DNA of 45,275 nt from Paulinella micropora (Eukaryota; Cercozoa; Imbricatea; Euglyphida). The stretch covers positions 383,447 to 428,721 of the forward strand of contig BJOX01000330.1 in assembly GCA_009731375.1 (NCBI GenBank), in the 5' to 3' direction. Positions 20,841-31,444 of the stretch are shown piece after piece. The notes below the pieces were generated by a model that worked only from the letters and a program-made list of their open reading frames with translations, had not been told where the DNA came from and searched no databases. The translations under genes and the position numbers were made by a program. The first letter of the stretch is position 1. The number at the start of each line of letters is the position of its first letter.

Positions 20841-21082
20841 TTAATTATTTGTTGTTTTATTTTTGTAATATCTTTCTATATCATCATTTCTATATTCTAT
20901 ACGAATTACTTTATGACCGCCTAATATAATCTCTTCTTTCTCTGCAAAAAATCTCTATGTGATTGGCTTTTTTCGTGCGTGTATTTACCATATATTCCTA
21001 TCGTCTTTCCACAGACACACGTATATTTCTGTTTTCTTCTTTCTTTAATGTATTCTGCTCTCTTCTGTTTGCGAGTATCCAT
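20841..21082 (-). pseudogene. small CxC-H-H zinc-motif protein, frameshifted
   Basis: The start at 21082 follows AATATAAA. The first 47 residues read MDTRKQKRAEYIKERRKQKY then TCVCGKTIGIYGKYTHEKSQ, a C-x-C-G...H motif resembling the tail of the GIY-YIG nuclease in this element. A frameshift near 20945 leads to GGHKVIRIEYRNDDIERYY and a TAA at 20841. Last gene before the right TIR. Function unknown; a small DNA-binding protein is plausible. Confidence 0.5.
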
Positions 21083-21115
21083 TTTATATTTGATGGATTG
21101 AAATTTTCTTTAAGA

Positions 21116-21264
21116 TACATATATTTTTCTCTTGTTGTGCTGTAAAAGGCTATTTTACTGCTTTTGTTTCTTTGTATTTACTATCAGTAGGAAGCGTTGC
21201 AACAACCCAGACGAAGTCGTGAATTTTACAAGAATTCATGATGAGTTCTGGATTATCATCTACT
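21116..21264 (-). repeat. terminal inverted repeat, right arm
   Basis: The 149 bases match the reverse complement of 834-982 at about 94%. The minus strand keeps the same reading frame (KIHDFVWVVATLP) as the left arm. Confidence 0.95.
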
Positions 21265-21686
21265 CGAAATCTCAGTACAATTACTACACCACATCAAAAG
21301 CTAGAAAAGTAGTAGCTTATATATTTATAAATTAAGCTTATAACTAGTATATATAATTATAGCAAGCGCGCGCATTTTAAGGATTAATATTCAATATTCA
21401 TTTCTGAAAGCTGAGCGTACGCGTCGCGTCTCTAGATCTCGCGGATCGAAATTTCAAGTGGCAAGAACAGCGGCTTGAAGGGTCTTCAAGCTGTGTGAGG
21501 ACATCTGCCCACGTGCACATTTGCAATTGGAAACAAGTGCTGCCACCAAATGGTCTCGGTCGATACCACAACTAGTACAATCGATTTGCAAAAAGTTGCA
21601 ACCTTCGAGATACCCTCTAGACCCTGCCCACCGACTAGACCGAGATCTCCTGCGACTTCGACATAAACGTTAGACCTGACGACGAG
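21265..21686. other. right element edge and flank, no gene seen
   Basis: AT-rich sequence continues to about 21360, then composition becomes mixed, beginning with GCGCGCG near 21366. That change is my estimate of the element's outer right edge. No coding frame is convincing here. Confidence 0.5.
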
Positions 21687-22766
21687 ATGAGGACACCACC
21701 CTCCTCTCCCACTGCATTCCTCGGAGGAGTGGAAATATGGAGTAGGATACAACCAAAGTCCATCAGCTGCAGGTTCTATGAAGAAGAAACTACTCACAGT
21801 CTGATCAAACAACTGGAGCCTGAGGACATCAAGGACATTCGTGACGATCTCCTCTTACACCCCGAGTCGGAGCCCTCCTCCCCTTTATCCTTCCCTTCTT
21901 CCTTCTCCTTCCCCTCACCACCTTCCACTTCCTCTTTCTCATCCCCTTCCTATCCTGCCATTCCCTTTCTCCCCTCTACCGTACCACCTTCTTCCTCTAC
22001 TTTCTCTCCTCCTCTCTCAACATCTACCTCCTTATAATTATCCCAGCCGGCCTCCTCTTCATACTCATCCTCGCCCCCATCTCAAACAAATGTGACAGCC
22101 GACCCCACTCAAGATCATCAAAATGCGAACATCTCTACGAAACTAGTTGAGGTTAGGGAACTCCAGCCAGCCCGCCACCCGTGTTTGTCATTATCACACT
22201 TTTCGACACGGGAGCCTTCTGGCGTCTCTACTCAAAGACTCCCTAACAACAACCGGCGCTCGAGCGGTTCAAGATTGTATTGTTACACTCCTGAAAAGGA
22301 ACGCGTCACAGTTGAAGAGATTAAGCGCTGCTTCTCCCCCAAGGAGGTTGCATCGTTTTGTGCTTTCCCCGCTACGTACCCGCATCACCCCTGCCAGTTC
22401 TTGGTACTAACTGAAGATGCTTTCAAAGCCATCACTCCCTAGTACCTATCCAAGAAGAACGATATCGTCATCTGCCAGTTCTGCAACGTCGGTTTTAAAG
22501 GGAAAATTAGAGTGGAATTGAAGCGACACGCAAAAGGGCGGTCACACAGGAAGAAGTGGAGAAAGTTGGGGCTGCACGGCCTAGCGAATACCTTCGGCTA
22601 CGATCCCTACATGTACTACGACGTGGCGTACGGCAAGCATCGGGACAACGACTGGAAGTTCGGCGACGAGGATGAGGTTTGGCTTCAGCTAATCTTACTG
22701 GCCGAGGCAAGCGGAACCATTGATGGCCCACCAGGAGGGTGGGAAAACCATGATCTTTATAAGTAG
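21687..22766 (+). pseudogene. C2H2-type zinc-finger protein remnant
   Basis: One frame runs from ATG 21687 to the TAG at 22764, interrupted by two stops (22035-22037 and 22440-22442). The N-terminus has CRFYEEETTHSLIKQLEPED, then a long Ser/Pro-rich linker. The second half has VICQFCNVGFKGKIRVELKR plus HAKGRSHRKKW (C-x2-C...H-x5-H), and an acidic C-terminus (DNDWKFGDEDEVWLQL, GPPGGWENHDLYK). Its GC-richer composition is unlike the virus. It could be a host gene remnant or part of another mobile element; the stops argue against function. No family is identified beyond the finger. Confidence 0.5.
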
Positions 22767-22798
22767 CGGCGCTGCGGACGATAGGGTGAGCGAACTTA

Positions 22799-22822
22799 GT
22801 AACGGACTTCTGGATATTTAGA
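22799..22822 (+). repeat. 24-bp direct repeat, right copy
   Basis: Matches 701-724 with a single mismatch (A to C), same orientation, 22.1 kb away. Confidence 0.7.
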
Positions 22823-22859
22823 CGCGTTGTTCACTAGTGAGAGTGCGTTGTGAAGGGTT

Positions 22860-22864
22860 GTCGG
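22860..22864 (+). repeat. target-site duplication GTCGG, left
   Basis: The five bases directly before the 5' LTR are repeated at 32262-32266 directly after the 3' LTR. Confidence 0.92.
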
Positions 22865-23060
22865 TGTTGGAACTAATAATTAATTGGTAGTTACGGACCG
22901 GCTGTATTAGAGTAATGGTGTCGTTAGAGCCATTACTTATGATCCGGCCAGTCAGCTTACGTGGCGCACCTTGTTGGCGCCCTTTCTCATTAAAGTTGTA
23001 GTCTGCATCGAGAGTGTCGTAGCAGTCATAGATTATTATATTAATAATACTATTCTAACA
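22865..23060 (+). repeat. 5' LTR
   Basis: 196 bp from TGTTGGAA to TTCTAACA. Same length as the 3' LTR, with about seven substitutions. Confidence 0.95.
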
Positions 23061-23072
23061 GGTTATCGAGCC
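23061..23072 (+). other. primer binding site candidate
   Basis: GGTTATCGAGCC follows the 5' LTR without a gap. It resembles the GGTTAT-type site of copia elements that prime from an internal tRNA fragment. The exact tRNA cannot be assigned here. Confidence 0.5.
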
Positions 23073-23358
23073 TTGATTAGCGAACTCTGCGTCAGCAGCT
23101 TTAATCAGTTGCACTTAGTCTGGAAGGAGAGGCATTAGGCCTTCAACAGAAAAGTGCGAGGATCGACGTGCAGCAAGCAGTCGACACCATTTCGTGGGTA
23201 GGCAGAAGGCACCCACCCCAGACGTGTCTATCGGCTAGACAGCATAGCGTAGACACACCAACCTACTTATCCCTAATAATAATTCCCCCGTTTCTACGTA
23301 ATTGTAGGAAATTATTGGTAGTTGAGTTTGACTCCTACCTTCCGCCTTTTGATCCAAC

Positions 23359-25594
23359 ATGGCTTACTCCATGTTCGGAATGCCGACGAGCAAATAGTTC
23401 AAGGTGGATCCTCCGCCTTTTAACAGCAAAGACCCAGATTGGGATAACTGGGAGTATGGGTCCTTGCAGTTTGGGCGATCTATAACCCATTGTCAATAGG
23501 GGAGCTACCTCCCCATAAGAGACATCCTTTGTTTACACAAGCGAAACTGACAGCCACTTTCAACCTACCTAGCAAACCTCGCAAAGAACCACCCCTTTTC
23601 CCTACCGGAGACAGCGAGGATGAAGATCAGGAACTAGGAGAGGAAAAGAAATCTGCAGTAAAGAAGGAATCTAGTAGTTCTTCCTCCAGCTCTAACTTAT
23701 CTGTCAAACAAGAACAAGACATTAGTGCTAGTTCTGCTTTACCTGACCCTTCCTCTACCCCATCTACCTCAGCAACTGTTGAGCAGAAAGAATCTGATGG
23801 GAGTTCGGTTCCTGCCCTGACTACCGCGTCAAGACCGAACCCCCTTCTTACTTCTTTCGCCTCGGAAAAGTACTACGAACAGATTGAGGAAAAAGAGAAG
23901 ATGAAACGTAACAGATTTATATTTGCCCTTTTATTTCAGTCCTGTTCAAAGGACAAGGAAGCTCTGTCTGTCATCAGGACAGCAGGGTCTGATGGAGTTG
24001 CATGTTTCATGGCTTTGAGGAAGAGATATGGAGGCTTGACCTAGTCAAATGGAAAGAGAGACAAGACTTCCTTGACCTTTCCTACCCTAAGAAAGTTCAG
24101 GACGTGAGACCCTGGTTGACACTCTTTCACAGCAATATTGCTGATCAAGAGACTGTTATGAAAGTCCCATACCCTGAATTAGTAAAGATAGAGATGTCAT
24201 GAAAAAGATCGAACATCTAACCGAGTTTGACAGTTTCCGCAACAAGTTCACCAGTCTCCTTCCGGAGGAGCGACCGGGTTGGGAATCCTTTGTAAAAGTG
24301 ATAGAGCAGGTTGCACAGACAGAGGAATCTAAGAACGAGATGAAAAAACTTTACTCGTCAGGGGTCGGTTTTCGTTCCTTTTCGTCTAAAACTTCATCTG
24401 GTACGGGATCTAAAAGCGACCCCATAACTGTCAACCTTATGGTCAACCAAGCTGGGAGGACACCCCATAGGGAAGGTTGCTTTAAATGTCGTGGTGATCA
24501 TCAAATCAAAATCTGCATTGTCCCTTGTACTCTCCCTGAGTGCCCTCTAGACGGACATGTCCCAGTGAATTGCCCCATAAGAAGGAAGGCAGCAAGGATA
24601 GTTAACTTAGCTAAAGGAGTGGGAGAGCTGAGTTTAACTAAGACAGATAAGACCAAGGAGAGCAGCGAAGGAAAGAGAAAGATGAGACGACAGAAGAAAG
24701 AAGGAGGGAAGGAGAAAAGGAAGCTAAAGTCATCTGACTTCATCAAGAAAAGCACAGCGAGGACAAAGACGATCAGTCTGAATGCAGGAGGTTCCGATTC
24801 CTCTTCTTCTGGTAGTTCAGAAGAAGAAGGAGAGGAGTCCGAAGCTCTTGATTCAGACGAAGAATCCGCTACTCATGACGAAGAAGGAGGTGAAGAGGGA
24901 GTAGGAGAAATAGGGTATATCAATCATATGTTAAGCATAAACATGATGGAGAGAGAGGAAACGGTCGAAGAAGAACCAAACTCCTCATCTGACAACACCC
25001 CACCCACTTCCTCTTTTGGACCACAAATATCGCCACCTCACGCATCAGAGTTGAAGAAAAAGGACAACACACACGCACAAGACATGTCTGTTCCTCGTCG
25101 TGTCCTTACATCGCACCTTCCTCCCCCCCCCCCCCCCCCCCCCNNNNNNNNNNCCTCTTGGGGTAATATACCCTATGGAGGAAGGATGGGGGCTCCGTCG
25201 TGTCAAGGGGGGTTACAGGAAGGTCTTAATGAAATCTCGGAATTCTCTCTATCAACATTTACGTGAGGACGACGGCCCACTCCTCAATCTGTGTGCACAA
25301 CCCGTAAGAAAGAGCATGCTCATTGTTTCAAACTCGAAACAATGTGAGGGGTTCAGTGTGGACAACGTTCGTTGCAAATGGAAACTAGGAGCCGCCCGGG
25401 CTCAGAGAACAGGTAGTCAGTGTGCTGAGAGGTTGGAAAAACAGGGATGCGATTTCTGTTCCTACCATATCAACAGTGAGCAAAATAGGGCTGACTTATT
25501 GACAGTTATCAGAGCAAAGCTGAATTGGGGGTACACCCTGGCACCAGGGGTTGATGCTTGCCACCATGGCCTGGATAATGCGGCAATGGATTAG
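23359..25594 (+). pseudogene. gag: copia gag with zinc knuckles, broken
   Basis: Gag binds and packages element RNA. From ATG 23359 the frame breaks repeatedly (stops near 23395 and 23500; shifts near 24043 and 24200). Parts are an acidic/Ser linker (23600-23800), the capsid-like region (MKRNRFIFALLFQSCSKDKE, FRNKFTSLLPEERPGWESF), and two zinc motifs, CFKCRGDHQIKIC and CTLPECPLDGHVPVNC (24480-24575). A Glu/Ser/Lys-rich region precedes a poly-C run and 10 N. After the gap a separate Cys-rich module appears in another frame (CEGFSVDNVRCKW...CDFCSYH, 25340-25470), unusual for copia gag. Confidence 0.78.
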
Positions 25595-25678
25595 AACAGA
25601 CCAGAATCACCTCCCTATTCAACCTGATCCACTCACGTCGTTACCCGCACACACATAATCACATAGATCTACCTCTGT

Positions 25679-26282
25679 TCACAGTTCTAGTGCTTCTCCT
25701 TCTTCTCTCACAGGACATACGCTCCCTACTTCAGCTGTACAACGTTCTGACTCAAACAAAGAAACGAGTAAGAACGTTGAGGCTGCAGTAGGGGGAAATA
25801 ACCAAGAGGGAGAGAGGGATGAGGGAGAGACGATGACCGACGATGACGATGATGAAACCATCTCCTATGCTTCCCCCAAAAAGTCATCTTCTTCTCCTGC
25901 TCCATCTGTACAACGCTCAAACTCAAAGAAAGAAATGAGTAAGAGCGTTGAGGATGGAGCAGGGGGAGAAGAAGAAGGGGAAGTCATAGGGTTACGCTCT
26001 CCGTTTGTCCGTCGCATCACACATTCCCCTTCACCGCGTCTTGCATCTAGTGAGTTGAATGAGGGAATGGCTAGAGAGTTAGAGAGAGATAGGATTAGGA
26101 GAGACCCCACGATTGCATGGCGATGGGATGAAGGGAAGATGGTAATAGCAGGGGGAAATGGAGAGATACCATCTATGGAAGAAATACAGAGATTATTTGG
26201 TGCGTTGGCAGATGGTGCTAGAGAGTTAGAGGTGAGAGATTCCCTAATTACCGGGAAGGATGGGGAAGTCAACGAGCTATGA
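25679..26282 (+). pseudogene. Ser/Asp-rich linker with internal duplication
   Basis: Frame reaching 26282 without a certain start. It contains two copies of an AVQRSDSNKE/SVQRSNSKKE segment (DNA copies at 25735-25795 and 25907-25967, offset 172 bases), a run of Asp, and an Arg/Glu-rich part (ELERDRIRRDPTIAWRW). It lies between the gag zinc region and the protease, so it is part of the polyprotein spacer. There is no known domain. Confidence 0.5.
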
Positions 26283-27051
26283 CGAACTCTACATGGACAT
26301 CCAAAATTTCGTTATTTCCATGGCGCACAAATGGAATAACCCTTTTGCGAGGGGACTTGTTGCGGGATTCCCACACCTTCGAACTCAATTACTGGAATAC
26401 CGGGAATATCTACAACGGATAGGGGTAGAGGGGGAGAACGCTCGAGACATTCCACCATCAAGACCTAGCTCTTCTTCCAACACTACATCAAACACTCCAC
26501 CTCCATCTGAGAAAGAATGTGTCATAATGATGCATGAGAAAGAGGAAGATGAGGAAGAGAAACCTGAAAAGAGCGTAGCGGGAATGGTTTGGGTAGATGA
26601 TAGCGGGGCTAGCGAGTCCCAATTACCCCATAAGGATGTATTTGTGAGGATGAAACATAACCCTCAGAAGTGCAAGATTGCGAAAGGGAGCATTCAAACG
26701 GAGTATAAAGGAAAAGTTTTGATGCAGCTCTCTGGGGCGAATGGAGAACCGATCAAGGTGTATGATTCTCATACAACATACAACCCCCACCGTACTAGCT
26801 ATGGTTTAATAGCCACTTCGGCCTGGTTGAAGCGGGGACTAGCTGTAGTCCATCAGAACAACCAGGTGGTTGTGCTTAAGTCTCCAATTCATATCGAGGA
26901 AGAACAGATTGTAGCTAGAGGTAGGTCTTTGCCCAACAACCTATTCGTTTTCGACCCACCGGGGATGTCCCCTCTGGATCCGAACCAACGATACGAACCA
27001 GTCCCCCTCGAAAAACAGAATGGGACTTCTTCGTCCACTGTCACGTTCTGA
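26260..27051 (+). pseudogene. copia aspartic protease region
   Basis: An open frame of about 260 codons. The catalytic motif is MVWVDDSGASESQLPHKDVF (DSGAS, as in copia proteases), followed by LMQLSGANGEPIKV and a C-terminal spacer (IEEEQIVARGRSLPNNLFVF) like the region before copia integrase. It overlaps the preceding frame by 23 bases; the join was presumably one polyprotein. The protease cuts Gag-Pol. Confidence 0.8.
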
Positions 27052-27288
27052 CTTCCTCCTCGCCGTCCTACACAACCGACAACTCTTCCCGTGTACAACG
27101 ATGTATATTGTGATGATGACCCATGCGTATGTGGATGGGGGTGTCATGATAATAAATCATGTCCCGTTGTCTTGCAAAATAAATACGGAAAAGGGTGAAT
27201 ACTGTTCGCAAAGTTTGGCTTGTTGTTTGGTCATGCCAAATGATGTATGTTCGCACACCTCACGAACTCAAGAACATGATGTCGTTTG

Positions 27289-28289
27289 TCAAATGTCAAA
27301 AGCCCTAAATCCTGTTGTCAGACCCACAGATAGTGAGCATGTCCGCGCTACTGTCTTTCACCGCATGTGTAAACATAGAGGGGTAAAGCTATGGAAAGAA
27401 TGGCTCACTGGGGGTGAAGATAGTAGGAGTACTAGTACGATGGCGAGAAAGGATTATGAAATGCGAGTACTGTTTAAGGAATAAAATACGGAAAGCTCCA
27501 CACTTTTACAAAAACCATCACATTGTTGAACATCATTGCGGGGTTCATATCTTAATGGACACACAAGGATGGTGGAATACCATTTCATGGGATGGTAAGC
27601 GATACAAATTCACGGTCAAATGTCTCGCTTTAAATTTCGAGCTCGTTTATTATCTACGTCATAAGAATGAATTCTTCCCGTGTTTTATTAAGGCCGTTGC
27701 TTTCTTCGAAAGACATACAAACCGGAAAGTCAAATTTATTACCTGTGACCAAGAATATGGTCGATATGAAACTTTTCAGGAGTGGGTCAAATTGAATGTT
27801 AATCAGCCTAGCTTGAGGCCCCAACCGCCGAGAAACAGGCAGTCTCAAAGATAGAGAGGTCTCACCAAACTAACGGTGGACCTGCTAGGGCAATGCTCAG
27901 CGATGCTGAGCTCCCCCCTAAGTTCTGGACGGAAATGGAAAAGAACGCTACCTATATTAACAACCTCCTCCCGATTGCCAAAGGACCATAAGGGTAAGTC
28001 CCCTTTCGAAGTCATCCACCGCCGGAAACCATACTTACATCACCTTCGCCCCACTGGTTGCGCTGCTGTGATGAAGGCTAAGGCTCGATGGGGGAAAGGC
28101 GAGAGAGGGAGGAAAGTTATCTTTTTAGATTACGAACGCAATACCGGGTATTATCGTGTTTATGATCCCGTTGCGCGTGTAATACACGGTAATGTCCGGG
28201 ATGTTATGTTCGATGTATGGAAACTGGGTAGACGAGAGGCTTCCAAAAACCTCGAAGGAACAGCAGATGGGGATATGTTTTCGGTCTAA
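27289..28289 (+). pseudogene. copia integrase, frameshifted
   Basis: The HHCC zinc region is split between frames (VFHRMCKHRGVKLWKEWL, then MKCEYCLRNKIRKAP). The core has the first Asp in HILMDTQGWW, the second in VKFITCDQEYGRY, and the catalytic Glu in AVSKIERSHQTNGG near 27855 after a frame change. Then come SDAELPPKFWTEMEKNATYI and the C-terminal RRKPYLHHLRPTGCA and TGYYRVYDPVARVIHGNVRD, the usual copia GYxxYDP ending. At least three shifts. This would insert the cDNA copy. Confidence 0.85.
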
Positions 28290-29060
28290 TGGAAATCGAC
28301 CACACCCTCTGCTGTTCTACCCCAGTCGACACACCACCAAAAAAGAATGTTAGCTTCGAAGTACCAGAAACTACACATAGTACACCTACCCCGACTGCTG
28401 TAGTTGCTACTAGTAATAGTGAAAGTACAGAGAATGGCCCCACTACATCTATGACATCCCAGAAAAGACCTGAAAGCGAGGATGACTTGGTGATCGTCGC
28501 AAGCGATAGTGACGAAAAAGTTGCCCCCAGTCAGGATTTCAGTAATCTCCCTGAACTCATCCCTCCTACCCCGTCTTCACGGAGTGTAGGGAGCATGCGT
28601 CAGGGGGAGAAGGGACCCCCCCCGGTGTCAAGGTAGTGGGAAAGAGGGGGAGAAAACCTAAACTTAAAGTCATTTTGTCTGGAAGAATCGTCCAGATCCC
28701 GGCAAGGGCTTTCGGTGAAGAGTGGGCCAAATCCACTTATGGAGATAAGTGGGAATCCATTCTACGGAAGGGAGTTACTCTTGAAACCGTCTGCCCCCGT
28801 TGTCAGAAAACAGAAACGATTCCCAGCCCAAAACATTAAGTTTGACGATGGCGTTACGGAGAAAGTAATAGACACTGAGATCTTAAAGTACGAGGTTTCA
28901 GGGGGAGTAACCCCCCCTACCCTCGTACCGCAGGCTATTGTTGATCCGGCACGCCCAGACCCCAATGCAACCAGTGAATTCTGCCATGCCGAGGGGGAGA
29001 GAGTTAGAATAGCTGCGGAAAAAGACAAGCGTCACCCGGGGTGGAGATCTCATCATTGAG
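28289..29060 (+). pseudogene. integrase-RT linker region
   Basis: Thr/Ser/Pro-rich and acidic sequence (VPETTHSTPTPTAVVATSNS, ESEDDLVIVASDSDEKV) in shifting frames, followed by a basic stretch (VVGKRGRKPKLKVILSGRIV). Such linkers separate integrase and reverse transcriptase in copia polyproteins. No enzyme motif is present. Confidence 0.5.
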
Positions 29061-29234
29061 CAAGGAAATATTTCTCAGGAGAACGTAATCCCCGGAAAAA
29101 CCAGAAGTCATATCTCGGTATGCGCGAAAGAAGAGAGAATTGATTACTGCCTTGTCACCGAGCAAATTCCGGAATTCCCCGTCGTGTAAAAACCGAAAGA
29201 TAGAAGGCAAGCACGAGGGACAGAAGTTAGACAG

Positions 29235-30012
29235 CAAGAGGAGCTCAAAGCGTTCGAATGGAGAGAGGAAAGTGAGGCGAGAAGATCTGGCACGCCCATC
29301 ATCCCCTTAAAATGGATAGATACAGTTAAGCAGCAAGGGACGAAAGATGAGTATCACAAAGCTAGGATCACCCTAAGGAGAGACCTCCTGAAAGCGGGCC
29401 TGCAATATGACCCCAAACGCACATACTGACCCACAGCACACCACCGCACTATCCTTCTCATTATTGCTTATGCTGCATGCTTCGGCATAGATCTATGGCT
29501 TATCGATTTTACCACTGCATATTTATATGCCAAATGCCTTACGATATTTATGTTAAGCCGCCCCCCGGGGATTTGAGAGAGAAGGGTCCCTCTGGCTTTT
29601 CGGGAAAGCTCTTTATGGGCACCCTGAAGCAGGGAGACTTTGGTACGTCCTTATGTCACGGGAGTTGATCAAAAAGCAAGCGTTCATCTCCTTCTTGCTT
29701 GACAGGGCTTCCTTTATCAAACACGCTAAGGACCCCATAAGTACTCAACTCCTCTCATTCCACGTAGATGACGGTTTACACGCTGCTGATGAAGCGAGAC
29801 ACATCAGCCTCGTTGAAAGCATGAAGAAGCATGGGTTCCGGTGTAAGAACCTAGGAAACGCCACTGAGTTCAAAAATATCCAGATAATACAGTCTGGCAA
29901 AGGGATTTTACTGCACCAAAGGAAGTATGAGCTGCTCATCTTAAATGAGTTGGATTACATGAAGGAGGTGCCGCTAAAACCCCTTTTACATCTGAGAACC
30001 CTGCCCCTTTGA
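29235..30012 (+). pseudogene. copia reverse transcriptase, broken
   Basis: Starts with KAFEWREESEARRSGTPIIP and LKWIDTVKQQGTKDEYHKAR. A stop follows near 29430, then HRTILLIIAYAACFGIDLWL and motif A IDFTTAYLYA near 29505. After more breaks the catalytic box appears as SFHVDDGLHAADEA (29755-29775), His replacing the usual Tyr of YVDD, followed by GILLHQRKYELLILNEL. The order and spacing fit copia RT, but several frames are needed. It would copy element RNA into DNA. Confidence 0.82.
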
Positions 30013-30284
30013 AAGTAGGACACCGCCTATTTAAGTATGACCATTGACCTCAGATGCTTAATCGGTATGCTCATCTTTCTTGCTGTCCACACTCGTCCTC
30101 TCTTGATCTGTCCACTAAGTATAGCTGCGAAACAACAAGTCCCATCCCCTGAAATATCTTATGCCATGGTCCATCGTATGTTTCTATGGTTACTAACCCC
30201 TAGAGCCCTATACTTCAAACGGGGTGATAGGAGATTGGTAAAGATGTTGACTGAAGGGTTCCTTGTCCCCAAGTTCCCTAAATC

Positions 30285-30983
30285 TTGGAAATCGGCAGAA
30301 GGATCGTATCATCTGCCGCCGAAAAGGCACTTGAGATTTATCCGTGCGAGGCTATGGAAATCAATGCTTTCAGTGTCCCCGTTATTGCCATTGTTGAAAA
30401 GCTGATAGACGAGCACCCCCTTGTGGGGTACGTCGACTCAAACTTTGCTGGAGAGAAAGCTACAAGGAAATCGCGTTCTGGATATATCTTTCTTTTCAAC
30501 GGGGCACCGGTAGCTTGGTTCTCCAAACTCCAGACTTTCATAGCTCAATCCACCCTTGAATCAGAAACCGTATCAGCTAACGAAGCTGTAAGGGAGTTGC
30601 TGGCGCTGAGACAATCCCTCCGCGATATCGGTTTGCCCATAAAAGGTTTCATCCCCTTGTTCGAAGACAATGAGGGGACTATCATCTTCTCAGAAAGGGG
30701 GTTAGGGGAGTCAAGAACCAAACATATCGACGTCAGGTACCACCTACTCGAGAAATTGGTTAAGGAGGGAATTGTCAAACTGTTCCGGGTACCGACGGAG
30801 GAAAACATCGCGGATCTATTTACCAAGATAAATTTCACGTACGAAAAGTTCAATTATCTGGCTGACTATATCTCGGTGAGGTTGGAAAAAAAAGAAAGAA
30901 TTTCTCGCAAAGTTCGGTGGAAAGATCGCGTTGTAAGTACTGGGTATTTCCCACTTATCTATTCACGCTATGATCGTATATAG
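30285..30983 (+). pseudogene. copia RNase H domain
   Basis: A long open frame with classic copia RNase H sequence: GYVDSNFAGEKATRKSRSGY, APVAWFSKLQTFIAQSTLES, SANEAVRELLALRQSLRDIG, FEDNEGTIIFSE, SRTKHIDVRYHLLEKLVKEG and FRVPTEENIADLFTK. Catalytic acids are visible in VDSNFAG, STLESE and EDNEGT. It is connected to RT upstream through frame breaks in 30012-30285. The ORF extends past the domain with a Lys/Arg-rich tail to 30983. Confidence 0.9.
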
Positions 30984-31387
30984 TCGTATTTCCGGAAGCG
31001 AATTGTATTAATTTTTGTATATTATATTTCTCGCATACTGTACATTGAGGGAGTGATATAGGTGACTTGAGCGCGAGCGTGATGTTTAACGCGCTTCCAG
31101 TGACGTCATAACTCCTTGCAGGAGAAGAGGCAGGATGTGCCTGGACTCTCACCTTTCTCTCCCCTCCCCCCGTTAAGATGTAATAATCATTTAGTTGCAT
31201 AAATTTACTAAGTCGAGGGGGAGGATGAGAAGCGCCCGCGATGGATCGGCGGGAAAGGCAGATCCCGGCCCCGACAACTTTGCAATATAATTACTAAGTA
31301 CGTGCGTGTTCTCGTGCTGGTGTAAGCTCGGGAACACGCACTACCTCCAAGTTCGTATCGCTCAAGATCGAGACTTATTTGTAATTA

Positions 31388-31444
<57 letters not shown>

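Larger units (their letters stand above)
725..21360. mobile_element. endogenous Polinton-like virus, about 20.5 kb
   Basis: The element is defined by matching terminal inverted repeats (834-982 and 21116-21264), uniformly AT-rich composition and a Polinton/adintovirus-type gene set: rve-type integrase, family B polymerase, A32-like ATPase, adenain-like protease, and major and minor capsid proteins. Extra genes (S74-tailed fibre, GIY-YIG, HIRAN, ExoX-C-like) are more typical of Polinton-like viruses and virophage relatives of protists. Almost every gene is interrupted by frameshifts or stops, and the middle is inverted. Outer ends are approximate: similarity between the arms fades outside the 149-bp core, and no clear short target duplication was found directly at the ends. 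Confidence 0.87.

Noticed and set aside
834-21264. Polinton-type 5-6 bp target duplication at the element ends
   Set aside because: The outer TIR ends are diverged and I could not place them to the base, so no short duplication can be claimed.
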